Shown in pieces: positions 36,463-45,192 of a DNA stretch of 64,000 nucleotides (position 1 is its first letter; each line of letters opens with the position of its first letter). The notes below the pieces were generated by a model. It did no database searches. It was not told where the DNA came from and was given only the letters and a program-made list of their open reading frames with translations. This stretch comes from Amycolatopsis camponoti (GTDB taxonomy: Bacteria; Actinomycetota; Actinomycetes; Mycobacteriales; Pseudonocardiaceae): assembly GCF_902497555.1 (NCBI RefSeq), contig NZ_CABVGP010000001.1, positions 3,390,501-3,454,500 of the forward strand, in the 5' to 3' direction. The position numbers and the translations under genes were made by a program.

Positions 36463-36568
36463 GGGACTGGTGTGACCTCCGGAACTGGCGTGACCAGGCC
36501 CGGAACTCGCGTGACTGGGGCCGGAACTCACCAACCCGGCGAGTTCCGCCTGTGATCACGTGAGTTCC
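36463..36568. repeat. Short interspersed repeats with GGAACT core, direct then inverted
   Basis: Four copies of a unit beginning GGAACT/GGGACT and continuing GCGTGA occur at 36463, 36481, 36502 and 36523 (21-base spacing after the first). Two inverted copies (AGTTCC) follow at 36542 and 36563, again 21 bases apart. They lie in the gap between the DUF1152 and AlkB-like genes. The pattern could be a mobile repeat or a protein-binding array. Confidence 0.7.
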
Positions 36569-36600
36569 GCGCACAATCACGCCACATCCGGAGTTAACCT

Positions 36601-36649
36601 CCCCCGGCCCCCGGCCCCCGGCCCCCGGCCCCCGGCCCCCGGCCCCCGG
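36601..36649. repeat. Seven perfect tandem copies of CCCCCGG
   Basis: The 49 bases are exactly seven copies of a 7-base unit, adjacent to the 3' end of the AlkB-like gene. Copy number is likely unstable. It could also act as a G-rich structured 3' region on the opposite strand. Confidence 0.95.
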
Positions 36650-36654
36650 CCGGC

Positions 36655-37281
36655 TCAGTTCACCCCGCGCGGCCGGAACTGCACGCTGATCCGCGGTCCG
36701 ACCGGCTTGGCCGTCTTCGGAACCGAATGCTCCCAAGTCCGCTGGCAACTCCCGCCCATCACGAGCAGATCACCGTGCCCCAGCGGCCGAGCCAGCGTCT
36801 TGCCGCCGCCTCCGCGCGGACGCAACGCCAGGGTGCGCGCCGCGCCGACCGACAGGATCGCGATCATCGTGTCCTCGCGGGCTCCGCGGCCGATCCGGTC
36901 GCCGTGCCACGCCACGCTGTCGCGTCCGTCGCGGTAGTAGCACAACCCCGCCGTGCGGAACGGCTCGCGCAGCTCCCGCAGGTAGTGCTTGCTCAGCGCG
37001 TCCCGCGCCGCGACCAGCGCGGGGTGGGGGAGCGGCACGTTCTCGCGGTAGTAGCTCAGCAGCCGCGGCACGGCGACTACGCGGTCGTACATCTTCCGCT
37101 TCTCCACCTGCCACGGCACACCCTCGACCAATGCCGCGAACAGCTCGTCGGCGCCCTCCAGCCAGCCCGGCTGGATGTCGACCCACGCACCCGAGCCGAG
37201 ATCGGTCCGCTCGGGCGCGAGTGGGCGCAGCGAAATCGAGCCCTGGGTGGCGAACAGCGAAGACTGGAGACCCGGGTTCAT
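36655..37281 (-). CDS. AlkB-like Fe(II)/2-oxoglutarate dioxygenase
   Basis: A 208-aa AlkB-family protein. The iron ligands are in WHGDRIGR (H-x-D) and WEHSVPK (distal His), and PRISVQFRPRG supplies the 2-oxoglutarate-binding Arg. LCYYRDGRDSVAWHGD is the conserved nucleotide-recognition strand region. These enzymes remove alkyl groups such as 1-methyladenine and 3-methylcytosine from DNA or RNA. A LexA-type box lies 22 bases upstream of the ATG, so it is probably damage-inducible. Confidence 0.9.
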   Translation of the reverse strand: MNPGLQSSLFATQGSISLRPLAPERTDLGSGAWVDIQPGWLEGADELFAALVEGVPWQVEKRKMYDRVVAVPRLLSYYRENVPLPHPALVAARDALSKHYLRELREPFRTAGLCYYRDGRDSVAWHGDRIGRGAREDTMIAILSVGAARTLALRPRGGGGKTLARPLGHGDLLVMGGSCQRTWEHSVPKTAKPVGPRISVQFRPRGVN

Positions 37282-37302
37282 GGTCCCCAGTCTACACCAA
37301 GA

Positions 37303-37318
37303 TCGAACACCTGTTCTA
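37303..37318 (-). promoter_or_regulatory. LexA/SOS-type box upstream of the AlkB-like gene
   Basis: TCGAACACCTGTTCTA differs from the actinobacterial LexA consensus TCGAAC-N4-GTTCGA at one base. It sits just upstream of the AlkB-like start on the minus strand and overlaps the stop codon of the preceding RibD-like gene. Confidence 0.7.
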
Positions 37319-37891
37319 GTGAATGACGTCGTAGACGAGCTTCTGGATCCCGTTGCCGTAGGACTCGCTCTCGACGAGCTTCAGGGCCTGCTTGTCCTTG
37401 TCGGTCTCGCCGAACAGCCGCTTGCCCGCGCCGAGCAGGACCGGGAACACCAGCAGGTGGTAGCGGTCGACCAGGCCGGCGTCGGCGAGCGCGCGGTTCA
37501 GCGCGGCACTGCCGTGGACGATGATCGGCCCGCCCTCGGTCTCCTTCAGTGCGGCGACGTCGTCCAGCGAGCGGAGGATGGTCGTCTCGCCCCAGTTCGT
37601 GACCAGATCGGACTCCTGCAACGTGGTCGACACGACGTACTTCGGCATCGCGTTGTAGCCCGGGAACTCGGCCGTCATGCCCGGCCACACCGGCGAGAAC
37701 ACCTCGTAGCTGACCCGGCCCATGAGCATGGCCGTCGCCTCTTCCTGCTCGCTGCCCTTGATGGCGTAGGCGGCGGGGTCGAACTCGATGTCCTTGAACG
37801 TCCAGCCGGAGTTGCGGTAGCCCGGCTCTCCGCCGGGCGCTTCGACGACGCCGTCGAGCGAGACGAACGAGGTGGAGATCAGGGTGCGCAT
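37316..37891 (-). CDS. Dihydrofolate reductase-like (RibD C-terminal domain) family protein
   Basis: A 191-aa protein of the RibD C-terminal/DHFR-like fold. The start segment TLISTSFVSLDGVVEAP and the central AMLMGRVSYEVFSPVWP match the YwjB/YyaP-type family, and GPIIVHGSAALNRALADAGLVD is the NADPH-binding region. Members are NADPH-dependent reductases of unknown substrate, separate from folate metabolism. It is 34 bases from the AlkB-like gene in the same direction, but the LexA box between them suggests separate control. Confidence 0.85.
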   Translation of the reverse strand: MRTLISTSFVSLDGVVEAPGGEPGYRNSGWTFKDIEFDPAAYAIKGSEQEEATAMLMGRVSYEVFSPVWPGMTAEFPGYNAMPKYVVSTTLQESDLVTNWGETTILRSLDDVAALKETEGGPIIVHGSAALNRALADAGLVDRYHLLVFPVLLGAGKRLFGETDKDKQALKLVESESYGNGIQKLVYDVIH

Positions 37892-38109
37892 GAGGTGCTC
37901 CTAGGTCGATCTTGCGTGCTTTCACCAGTGTGTCGAACGGCGGAACCCGGATTCGACAGCGCCACGCGGAAAACTTCCGACGCACCACCCGGCATCGAGG
38001 TGGGTCTTGTCCGTGGCCGTCCGGACTCGTACAGTCACTCCCACGCCGGACAAGAGGTCTGAACCTGTGTCCGGCTACCGCCGCCTCGAGTGATACAGGA
38101 GGTTGGACG

Positions 38110-38712
38110 GTGCACAGACTTCGCGGAGCGGGAGTGCTCGCGGCGGTCGTGACGGGACTCGCGGTGTTCACCCCGGTCGCCGACGCCCAGGTCGGGACCG
38201 GCCCGTGGATCTCGGACTCGCCGGGCTACTCGGAGCAGGAGCGGGGGTGCGGCGACATCTCCGGGCTCACCTTCAAGCTGACCTGCTCCACCGGCAGCGG
38301 TGACCAGCGCGCGGAACGCCGCTACACCACCTACACCGGGGGTACCCACCAGTTCGAGGGTTCCTTCAAGATCACCAGCATGAGCGGCTCCCGGATCAGC
38401 CTGAAGCAGACGTTCCGGGACGGTTCCAGCGCCGGCCCGTTCTTCCTGCTGGCGGTGGAGAAAGGCGGCCGCCTCTACGCCGTCCACGGCGGGGAGACGA
38501 TCGCCACCGGCGCGACCGTGGGCACGAGCGTCCGGGTGAACACGATCAACCAGGTCGGCAGCACGCACAAGGTGTACATCAACGGCTCGCAGAAGGACTC
38601 GGTCTCGAGTCCCAGCGGTAGTTACTACGACAAGTTCGGCAGCTACCGCACGGCGAGCGGCAAGGGCCCGATCACGGTGGAGTGGAGCGGGATCAAGTTC
38701 TGGCACAAGTAG
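38110..38712 (+). CDS. Secreted jelly-roll protein (alginate-lyase-2/PL7-like fold)
   Basis: A 200-aa secreted protein. The signal peptide is the first 27 residues or so (GVLAAVVTGLAVFTPVADAQ). The mature part is beta-rich, with RYTTYTGGTHQFEGSFKI, ISLKQTFRD and the C-terminal YYDKFGSYRTASGKGPITVEW. The last segment resembles the YFKAG-type strand of polysaccharide lyase family 7, and two cysteines may form a disulfide. The GTG start has AGGAGG seven bases upstream. Lyase activity is uncertain; it may be a carbohydrate-binding protein. Confidence 0.68.
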   Translation: MHRLRGAGVLAAVVTGLAVFTPVADAQVGTGPWISDSPGYSEQERGCGDISGLTFKLTCSTGSGDQRAERRYTTYTGGTHQFEGSFKITSMSGSRISLKQTFRDGSSAGPFFLLAVEKGGRLYAVHGGETIATGATVGTSVRVNTINQVGSTHKVYINGSQKDSVSSPSGSYYDKFGSYRTASGKGPITVEWSGIKFWHK

Positions 38713-38721
38713 GCGAAATAG

Positions 38722-38762
38722 GGCCTGACCTGCGGTTTTGTGGGTTTTGAGGGCGTCAGGCC
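38722..38762. repeat. Inverted repeat at the left edge of the accessory region, possible attachment or terminator site
   Basis: GGCCTGAC (38722-38729) and GTCAGGCC (38755-38762) are perfect 8-base arms around a 25-base G/T-rich loop. The element lies between the last core gene and the 3' end of the integrase gene, where an attachment site or the integrase terminator is expected. Confidence 0.4.
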
Positions 38763-38766
38763 GTCA

Positions 38767-40077
38767 CTAGGCTGTCTTGGGATTTTCAGGCCGCGCCGCC
38801 CCGGTGCGGCGCGGTTTGAAAATCTCGTCGGCTGCCTCTCGCGCCCGGCGATGACTCGAGGGGACCAGGTGCGTATAGATCCGGAGCGTGTAGCCCGGGT
38901 CGTGGTGACCGAGGTACTCGGCCAGCTCCTTGACCGACACTCCGGAGGCTAGGGCGACCGAGGCGTAGAAGTGCCGCATGCCGTGCATGCCGTCTCGTCG
39001 CGGGATGTAGTTGAGCCCGGCTGCAGCGAAGGCCGGTTTCCAGACGGCGAGGTTGTATTCGGGGCCGCTGATCATGCCGCTGGCAGCACGAGCGCCGAGG
39101 CGTTGAAGACCTTCGGGCTTGCGGATCAGCAGCCGGGCGGTAACCGGACGCCCTCCGGGTTCGAGCCAGGGCAGGGTGACTGTGACAGGCTCGAAGGAGG
39201 CCAGGTGCGCGTCGATTTCTTCCAGGACTCCGGCCCCGATCGGCACCAGCCGGGTCTTCCCGCCCTTCGGGGGAGCGAACACGGGCGTGTTGCCGATCCA
39301 GCGAATCTGGCGCTGGATGTTCGCCACCATCTCCCCCCGATCGACGTCGTCCGGGCTGAACCCGAAGATCTCCATCTGCCGCAGTCCCAGGCCGGCCACG
39401 AGTGGCACAACCACCTGTTGCGGAGCGGGCAGGGCGAGCTTCACCTGATATACCTGAGACTCCCTCCAAGGAACTATCTTCCGCTGCTCCGGCTTGGGGC
39501 GTTTGATGCTCTTCGTCTTACACGGGTTGCTGCGGATCCTCTGGTCCACCCAGGCGGCTTCCAGGATCGCCGAGACCATGTCGAACAGGACGGCTCGATA
39601 GGATGCGGCCAACCCCCGTCCACCCTCACTCCTCGGGCGCTCCATCCAGTCGAGCCAGTCACGGATTGTTTCCGTCTTCTCGACGGCTCGTAGCGACTTG
39701 TCGCCGAGAAACGGGAAGATGCCGTTGTCGAGGTGGCTGGTTACCGTCTGACGAGTCGAGGCGTCCGTCGACTGGCCTTTGCGCCACTCGTGGGTGTAGG
39801 CGCGGAACGGCAACTCGCCGGCCTTCGGGTCGACGTACTCGTTCGAGAGCACGTCGTGTTGCATCTTGGTGAGGAACGCTTTCGCGCGGGTCAGTTCCTT
39901 GTCAGGAAAAGACTTGGACTTCTCCTTGCCATCAGGGTCGTAGTAGCGGACCTTGTAGCGGTCGCCCTTGCCGAACAGATCCGTCTTCTCTCGAACCGGT
40001 CGGCCAGTGTCGGTGTAGACGAGCTTCCCGTCCACCTTCTTCTTGCGCCACCATCGGTCCTCCACGTGTCCTTTCAC
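38767..40077 (-). CDS. Tyrosine recombinase/phage-type integrase
   Basis: A 436-aa integrase. The N-terminal region has a basic arm-binding part (RWWRKKKVDG, KVRYYDPDG), a core-binding helical domain (residues about 80-190), then the catalytic domain with LVAGLGLRQMEIFG (first Arg), MHGMRHFYASVAL (His-x-x-Arg), LGHHDPGYTLRIYTH (His and Tyr nucleophile). GTG 40077 was chosen because AAAGGA is seven bases upstream. With the small excisionase gene it marks an integrative element. The gene is oriented so that its 3' end faces the left boundary. Confidence 0.92.
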   Translation of the reverse strand: MKGHVEDRWWRKKKVDGKLVYTDTGRPVREKTDLFGKGDRYKVRYYDPDGKEKSKSFPDKELTRAKAFLTKMQHDVLSNEYVDPKAGELPFRAYTHEWRKGQSTDASTRQTVTSHLDNGIFPFLGDKSLRAVEKTETIRDWLDWMERPRSEGGRGLAASYRAVLFDMVSAILEAAWVDQRIRSNPCKTKSIKRPKPEQRKIVPWRESQVYQVKLALPAPQQVVVPLVAGLGLRQMEIFGFSPDDVDRGEMVANIQRQIRWIGNTPVFAPPKGGKTRLVPIGAGVLEEIDAHLASFEPVTVTLPWLEPGGRPVTARLLIRKPEGLQRLGARAASGMISGPEYNLAVWKPAFAAAGLNYIPRRDGMHGMRHFYASVALASGVSVKELAEYLGHHDPGYTLRIYTHLVPSSHRRAREAADEIFKPRRTGAARPENPKTA

Positions 40078-40191
40078 GCGGCTTTCCTTTCTACCGTCAA
40101 GCCGAACCACTTCGGTGCGGCAGGAAATAGCCCTGGTGTCCCCCGTGGACGGCTTTTGCCGGGGAGCCAGGCTGTTCATGTCCTGTGGTTG

Positions 40192-40392
40192 TCAGGCCGC
40201 TTCAAGGCTTGCCAGCCAGGCCCGGACGCCTGCCGGGTCGTAGCGGACGTGCTTGCCAAGCCGTGCCCACGGCGGGCCGTACCCGGTGAGCCGCCAGTGC
40301 TTGAGCGTCTTCTCCGGGATCCCGAGGAACGCTCCCAGTTCCTCCGGCCCCCAGAGCCCTTCCAGCTCCACTACGCGGATTCGCGCAGGCAT
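40192..40392 (-). CDS. Excisionase-like helix-turn-helix protein
   Basis: A 66-aa winged-helix protein of the MerR/excisionase type (GPEELGAFLGIPEKTLKHWRLTG, then KHVRYDPAGVRAWLAS). Such proteins bend DNA at the attachment site and bias the integrase to excision. It is encoded just upstream of the integrase gene in the same direction. An in-frame longer start at 40554 would add 54 low-complexity residues and is less likely. Confidence 0.8.
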   Translation of the reverse strand: MPARIRVVELEGLWGPEELGAFLGIPEKTLKHWRLTGYGPPWARLGKHVRYDPAGVRAWLASLEAA

Positions 40393-41185
40393 CGCTGTGC
40401 GCCGCCGACCAGATCGAGGCCCACTTCCGGCGACGTCCTGGAGTGTCGGTGGTCGTGGACGGCTGTGTGTTTCGTCTGATTGTGGCGAGGTGTTCGAAGG
40501 AGTCGTCATGTCCGCCCCAAGGCCTGGTCGGTATGCATGGATCGTCCACGACACCGTCGTAGCGGCCAGAGCGGAAGTACCCGTCCAGGTCGACTTCGAC
40601 GGCGCGTCTTGACCACCAACTCCGTGCTAGGCGCTGTGGGGAGACACCACGACACCAAGTTGTACGGCCTCTGGTTCGAAGTCGTCGCCGTCCAACGCCG
40701 GTCACCCCCTCGGTCCGGAATCATCGCCGTTTCATCGCTACCCGACCAACCATGGGGTCATCGCTCGGCGGCGATGGCCTGGGCCACTGACCTACGTGCT
40801 CAGGCGATGTGCTGAGCTATCGATGTCGGTTACCTCTTCTGTGTCAGGGAAGTGCAATGCCTTTCTTGACCTGGTGAAACGCGAGCTACCGCAGGTTGCG
40901 GGCTTCGGTTCCACTCCGGAGGGGCGGGCTCCACGCCGTTGCTTCAGCTTGCCGTCGCCGGGCGATCGCCAGGCAATCCGGCGATCGCTGTATAACGCAT
41001 GCTCGTGATCGGCCGACGTCTCCGGCACTCTTGTACGGGTCGCCGTCGCCGAGAAATGCCGAAACACACGAACGTGAAGTCGATCTGCTCTGGCTGCTGT
41101 ACGCGTCGGTCAGGAGCACGTCCGGTTCGGCCGGGCGCACCTAAGCTTGAAGTTGCGAGTTCGACAGGGTACCGCGTTGTCCTGA
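40393..41185. other. Non-coding or degenerate stretch between excisionase and hydrolase
   Basis: This 793-base stretch has lower G+C and mixed codon composition in all frames. A weak frame at 40823-41008 encodes CNAFLDLVKRELPQVAGFG but has no ribosome site or recognised relative. The stretch includes a dense set of GATCG words near 40960-41015. I see no supported gene. Confidence 0.5.
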
Positions 41186-42055
41186 TTACTCGGCCTCGGC
41201 CAGTTCGGTCAGCATCATGTCGAGGGCGCCGATGGCGAGAGACAGGTGGCCCTCGCCGTCGAGAAGGTGGGCTGTGGCACCCGGGATGTGACGGGCCAGC
41301 CATTCGCCGTGTTGGAAGGGGACGAATAGGTCTTCGGTGCCGTGCCAGATGAAGGTGGGTACGTCGATGTCGGTCACGGAAAATCCCCACGGGCTTACGA
41401 AGGCAAGGTCGTCGTCCACCCAGCCATCGACGCCTGGGTGCAGCGCTTCGGCGTAGTTAGCGGCCAGGTCCTCGGCGTACTCGCCGGTTAGGACTGCGCG
41501 GTCAACGTCTGGGAGCAGGGTGCGCCATTCCTGCATGATCGCTGCACTGTCGTTGGCGCCAAGGCCGCGGGCATGGGATTCCAGCGCCGGGCGAAGTTTG
41601 GGCTCGCCGTGTAAGGCTCGGCCGAACAGTTCAATGTTCAGTTCACCCATTCCGTCGAGAAATTCCAGATCGGCTCCGCCATACGGGGCGAGCCCGGCAA
41701 TCACGAGTGCGCCGGCAACTCGCTCGGGCAACAGTGCGGCCGTGGCCAGGCAGTGCGGGCCGCCTCCGGATCGGCCCGCGACGAGGCAACGTGGTGCGTC
41801 GATGTGATCGAGGATTGCGGAGATGTCCGGCGCGACATCGGCGATCGCTCGGCCGGGCAATCTGCTGGACTGGCCGTAACCGGCACGCGAATACCGCACT
41901 AGGCGGAGGCCGTGCTCGTGCACTGCATGCTGGAAACCGGTGAACCGGCGTACGGATCCGGGTGTGCCGTGGTGGAAGATCACCGGCAGCCCAGAAGGTG
42001 GCCCAGTGATCTCGATGTGCAAAGTCCGGCCGTCCGGCAGTGCGATGTAGGTCAT
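41186..42055 (-). CDS. Alpha/beta-fold hydrolase
   Basis: A 289-aa hydrolase. HHGTPGSV forms the oxyanion region, the nucleophile elbow is VAGRSGGGPHC (Ser in GRSGG), the acid is probably in GTEDLFVP and the catalytic His is in DGEGHLSLAI. This is the lipase/esterase/haloperoxidase-like group with broad ester or lactone substrates. G+C is slightly lower than in core genes. It is the first cargo gene after the integrase module and has no obvious partner. Confidence 0.88.
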   Translation of the reverse strand: MTYIALPDGRTLHIEITGPPSGLPVIFHHGTPGSVRRFTGFQHAVHEHGLRLVRYSRAGYGQSSRLPGRAIADVAPDISAILDHIDAPRCLVAGRSGGGPHCLATAALLPERVAGALVIAGLAPYGGADLEFLDGMGELNIELFGRALHGEPKLRPALESHARGLGANDSAAIMQEWRTLLPDVDRAVLTGEYAEDLAANYAEALHPGVDGWVDDDLAFVSPWGFSVTDIDVPTFIWHGTEDLFVPFQHGEWLARHIPGATAHLLDGEGHLSLAIGALDMMLTELAEAE

Positions 42056-42333
42056 GCCTGCATTGTCAGTGCAGCTGTGTCGCGGAGCAACGCATTGGTC
42101 CGGTCGAGTCCGCAGCACGGACGGCTGCGGACCCGCGGTCCGTTACGCGCTGGGACGACTACGTGTGGCGAGGACGAGATGTTCGTGCGCGCCGACATCG
42201 CGGGTGTTCGATCCGGCAATGACGAAGGTGCATGGCGGTCCGTGACGCTTCGAACGGGGTGGTCCAACTTGGAGAGTACGACGCACCGATTGGGTAGCGG
42301 CTCGAACCAGGTGCCGCATGGTTCAATCGTGCA
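42056..42333. other. Intergenic region with promoter for the 818-aa gene
   Basis: The 278 bases between the divergent hydrolase and the 818-aa gene hold no supported gene. TTCAAT at 42322-42327 lies exactly six bases before the GTG at 42334, which parallels the leaderless pattern of three other genes in this region but lacks the A at position 2 of the hexamer. Confidence 0.4.
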
Positions 42334-44790
42334 GTGGCATCGACCGAAATCCTGTCGTACACCTCGGTAAGTACGACCTTGCGTCCTCCGCGAGTCGTTA
42401 TCGTCGTCGACGGCGGCCAGCATTGGAGCTACTGGGTGCGCCGCGCTCTGTATCGTGCGGACAGGGCCTGGGGCGGTGCTGGCTTCGCAGTCGTACCGCA
42501 CCGTGGTGGTCAGGTCGACGCCGTACTGCTGCGCGCATGCGAGGCATATGACCCAGATTTCGTCGTGACCTACAGCCCAACTGTGAACGACATCGAAAAT
42601 CTTCGTCCAGGCTGGTTCACGATCACTGGAGATGACGACGAACCTCTCTCAGGGGAAGAACGAGAGCGGATGCTCCGTATGGCGCTGGACGAAGCTGCGC
42701 CGAGCTCCGCCGACCACGCAGCACGTGAACAGATCGCTTCCGTGTGCTCCCCCTATGCATCTCGCCGGGGAGGTGCGTGGCACGAGAGCGTCGAGTACTT
42801 GGGCAACGAGCCGACCGGCCATTTTCCGAACGTCGTGGACATGTCGGAGACGTGGCATGCATCCGTCCTTGCCTGTCCCGCGAACTGGGGAGGTGTGCTG
42901 GGTGCTGCCGTAGCAAATCACGCTGGTGTGGCCGCGCCACCAGAGCACAATGCTGAAGAACCGGTGCTCGACGATGACGTTCGCGAGCAGTTGGCGGGTT
43001 GGCTGCTCGACGACCCGAGTTGCTCGGCGCCCGACGAGTTGATGTGGCATCCCGGCGTGGCGGTCGGCATGGACGCCAAGACGACGCCCACCGCGCACAC
43101 CCGCTCCAAGACGCACATCGTCGAAATTCATACCGGCTTTGACATTCACCGCACCGGACTTTTGGTCGTCGGCGACAGCGCCGAGGACTTGGCGCTAGCC
43201 CGCCTCTGGCAGTTGACCTTCGGCACCGGGTTCTGGGTGCCGTCTCCGCTGCTGGATGATGACGGCGCCGTACCGTGGCGCGTCGGGCATCGCATTGCAC
43301 GGATCGCACGTGATCTCGCTCGAAACTCCAACCGCCTGGCGATCACGTCGATCTCGCGATCGGAAAAGGAACTCGAGATCACGCGCGACCGTGTCGTTGC
43401 GGCGAATCAGATCAAGATCCCTGGACAGCAGGATCCGGGGCTCGATGTGATCCTCAGTCCAAAGTTGCCGTGGCGGCAGCAGCCGACCGTGAGTCTGGCC
43501 GTGGAAGACCAGTGGGACAGCCAGGTGACCGTGCCGGTATCCGTCGCGGAGGACGGTACTCGTCGAATGGCTGCACCGCTTCCTGCTCCGGTGCTCGTGA
43601 GTGCCGATTTGGCGGCTCAAGAGGATCTGCAGTGGCACGTCGACGTGCACTGGGAGGACAGCCGCGCTGTGCGTCGACGCGGTTTGGACAGCAACGAGCT
43701 GTTCGGTAACCGCCCGGCTTTTATGTCCACATGGGCAAGAAGCAGCCGCCACGGCATGACCTACCAGTCACGGCGGAATGACTTCGTCACGCGCGGGACT
43801 CGGCCGGAAAACACCCTTGCCCGAGTCGCACTTCGCGAGTCGAGCCTTGTCACGTGGATCACAGCAAAGGCGGCTGAACGTGATCTCGTAGCGCGGCCGA
43901 GTGAAGCTGGTCTGCGCACGGGACTGCTAGTGGACATGCTCGGAGGGCGCGAGCAGTACGTCGACGTGTTCGGTGGTGTTCTGTTGCCGGCGCTCCGCGG
44001 CATGTTGGCGACCAGCTCGACAAGCAAGGTGGCGTATCCGGACGGGGACGGCGTGTCACTGTCGTCAAGGGAGGGTGTGTTGACCTTCGCCGGAATGTGC
44101 ACGCGCGTCGCCGGCTGCGAGGAGGCCGAGGTGCGGGACCGGGTGGATGCCGTTCTTCGTTCCGGGGTGCTGCGCCGCGGGATGGTGGTTCTGTGTTCGA
44201 CGTGCCAGCAGAAGCAGTTTCAGACCATCGATCGACTCGGCCAGCGCTGGCGGTGCGTCCGCTGTGACGCGTTGAACGACCTTGACCGGTCCGCGTGGAA
44301 GCTTCCCATGAACGAACCGACGTGGTTCTACGACCTGCATCCGGTGGGTCGGCACGTTCTGGCCGAGCACGGTGAGGTGTCTGCCCTGCTATCGGCATAT
44401 CTGCGGGCGACGCGGAAGGACCAGCGCTCAACGTTCGTCGACGTCGAGGAAGTCACGTTCCTCGACGGGGACAAACCACAGGTCGAGGTGGACCTGGTGG
44501 CGTACGCCGAAGATGTCCTTACCGTGGCCGAGTGCAAGAGCGGTAGCGACCTGACCGGCCGAAGGGCCAGATTGGAGGTGGAGAAAAAGTGTCGTGTGGC
44601 GGCGTGGCTGCGCGCCGACCGGCTCCTGTTCGCCACCAGCGCCGAGGCATGGACTCCAGCCACCATCGTCTCGGTCGGCGATATTGTGCGTGACTTCGAT
44701 GGTTGGGGCGCGTTGGGTTCACCAGAAGTCAGGTTTATCTCGGGCCTGGGGCGGAGCCACGCCGTAGTCCATGAGGAAGGCGGAAAGTAA
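42334..44790 (+). CDS. Large protein with zinc ribbon and C-terminal PD-(D/E)XK nuclease domain; candidate defence effector
   Basis: An 818-aa protein that I do not recognise as a named family. Three parts are visible. Residues 20-250 start with RVVIVVDGGQHWSYWVRRAL and look like an alpha/beta sensor or nucleotide-handling domain. A CxxC-x16-CxxC zinc ribbon uses Cys621, 624, 641 and 644. The C-terminus has a restriction-like core VEVDLVAYAEDVLTVAECK, with Asp720 and Glu733-x-Lys735, the D-(E)xK catalytic triad. The mid region (260-600) has no motif I can name. It is followed on the same strand, after 408 bases, by the HEPN-like gene. The architecture suggests a nuclease of an anti-phage system. 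Confidence 0.75.
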   Translation: MASTEILSYTSVSTTLRPPRVVIVVDGGQHWSYWVRRALYRADRAWGGAGFAVVPHRGGQVDAVLLRACEAYDPDFVVTYSPTVNDIENLRPGWFTITGDDDEPLSGEERERMLRMALDEAAPSSADHAAREQIASVCSPYASRRGGAWHESVEYLGNEPTGHFPNVVDMSETWHASVLACPANWGGVLGAAVANHAGVAAPPEHNAEEPVLDDDVREQLAGWLLDDPSCSAPDELMWHPGVAVGMDAKTTPTAHTRSKTHIVEIHTGFDIHRTGLLVVGDSAEDLALARLWQLTFGTGFWVPSPLLDDDGAVPWRVGHRIARIARDLARNSNRLAITSISRSEKELEITRDRVVAANQIKIPGQQDPGLDVILSPKLPWRQQPTVSLAVEDQWDSQVTVPVSVAEDGTRRMAAPLPAPVLVSADLAAQEDLQWHVDVHWEDSRAVRRRGLDSNELFGNRPAFMSTWARSSRHGMTYQSRRNDFVTRGTRPENTLARVALRESSLVTWITAKAAERDLVARPSEAGLRTGLLVDMLGGREQYVDVFGGVLLPALRGMLATSSTSKVAYPDGDGVSLSSREGVLTFAGMCTRVAGCEEAEVRDRVDAVLRSGVLRRGMVVLCSTCQQKQFQTIDRLGQRWRCVRCDALNDLDRSAWKLPMNEPTWFYDLHPVGRHVLAEHGEVSALLSAYLRATRKDQRSTFVDVEEVTFLDGDKPQVEVDLVAYAEDVLTVAECKSGSDLTGRRARLEVEKKCRVAAWLRADRLLFATSAEAWTPATIVSVGDIVRDFDGWGALGSPEVRFISGLGRSHAVVHEEGGK

Positions 44791-44949
44791 CCGACGGCCA
44801 AGGTAGAACAGCCAGGTCCAGGAGTTGATGCCGCCCCGCCCCGCTGGCGATCCTCGCCGAGACCGTCGACGAAATCGGGGACCTGGGCCGGCTCGGTGGA
44901 GCGCTGGGGTGGGGACCTGGCCGGTGTTCTCTTGCGGCTTGATGGACAT
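44719..44949 (-). CDS. Candidate small peptide gene, unknown
   Basis: A 76-codon frame on the minus strand begins MSIKPQENTGQVPTPALH, continues with a basic Arg-rich stretch and ends with a hydrophobic, aromatic segment (INSWTWLFYLGRRLLSAFLM). The ATG is preceded by GGAGG at five bases, the best ribosome site for some kilobases, so expression is plausible. Its 3' end overlaps the 818-aa gene. It could be a small regulatory or antitoxin-like peptide, or a decayed gene. I do not recognise it. Confidence 0.35.
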   Translation of the reverse strand: MSIKPQENTGQVPTPALHRAGPGPRFRRRSRRGSPAGRGGINSWTWLFYLGRRLLSAFLMDYGVAPPQARDKPDFW

Positions 44950-45186
44950 CGGAACCTCCGTTCTCTCGCTGATGGCTTGGTCTGTTCCCGTGCCACCAAC
45001 GGTTTCTGGGACCGAGGGTCCCCGCTGGAAAGGTCCTTCGAAGTCGATCCCGAACGGAGGAATTTTGTGTGTCCGAAGTCCGGATGCCTGCGCCGAGCTT
45101 GCGGGCTGATCGGGAGGCGACGTCCCCCGAGTTCGCAGGTGGTGTCCTCCGGGGTAATCCGCGTGCATGAGCAAGGGGCAGCCGCC

Positions 45187-45192
45187 TAAACT
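45187..45192 (+). promoter_or_regulatory. -10 hexamer of a likely leaderless promoter
   Basis: TAAACT ends six bases before the ATG at 45199, placing transcription start at the A of the start codon. No -35 match was found. This arrangement gives a leaderless mRNA, frequent in actinomycetes. Confidence 0.5.

Noticed and set aside
36463..36649. Possible CRISPR array
   Set aside because: The units are about 21 bases with no unique spacers, include inverted copies and have no cas genes nearby.
36560..36937. Pro/Gly-rich frame across the CCCCCGG array
   Set aside because: It is a translation of the tandem repeat and of the antisense strand of the AlkB-like gene, with no ribosome site.
40796..41008. 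Small + strand frame after the excisionase gene, considered as a toxin or antitoxin
   Set aside because: There is no ribosome site, partner gene or recognised motif.
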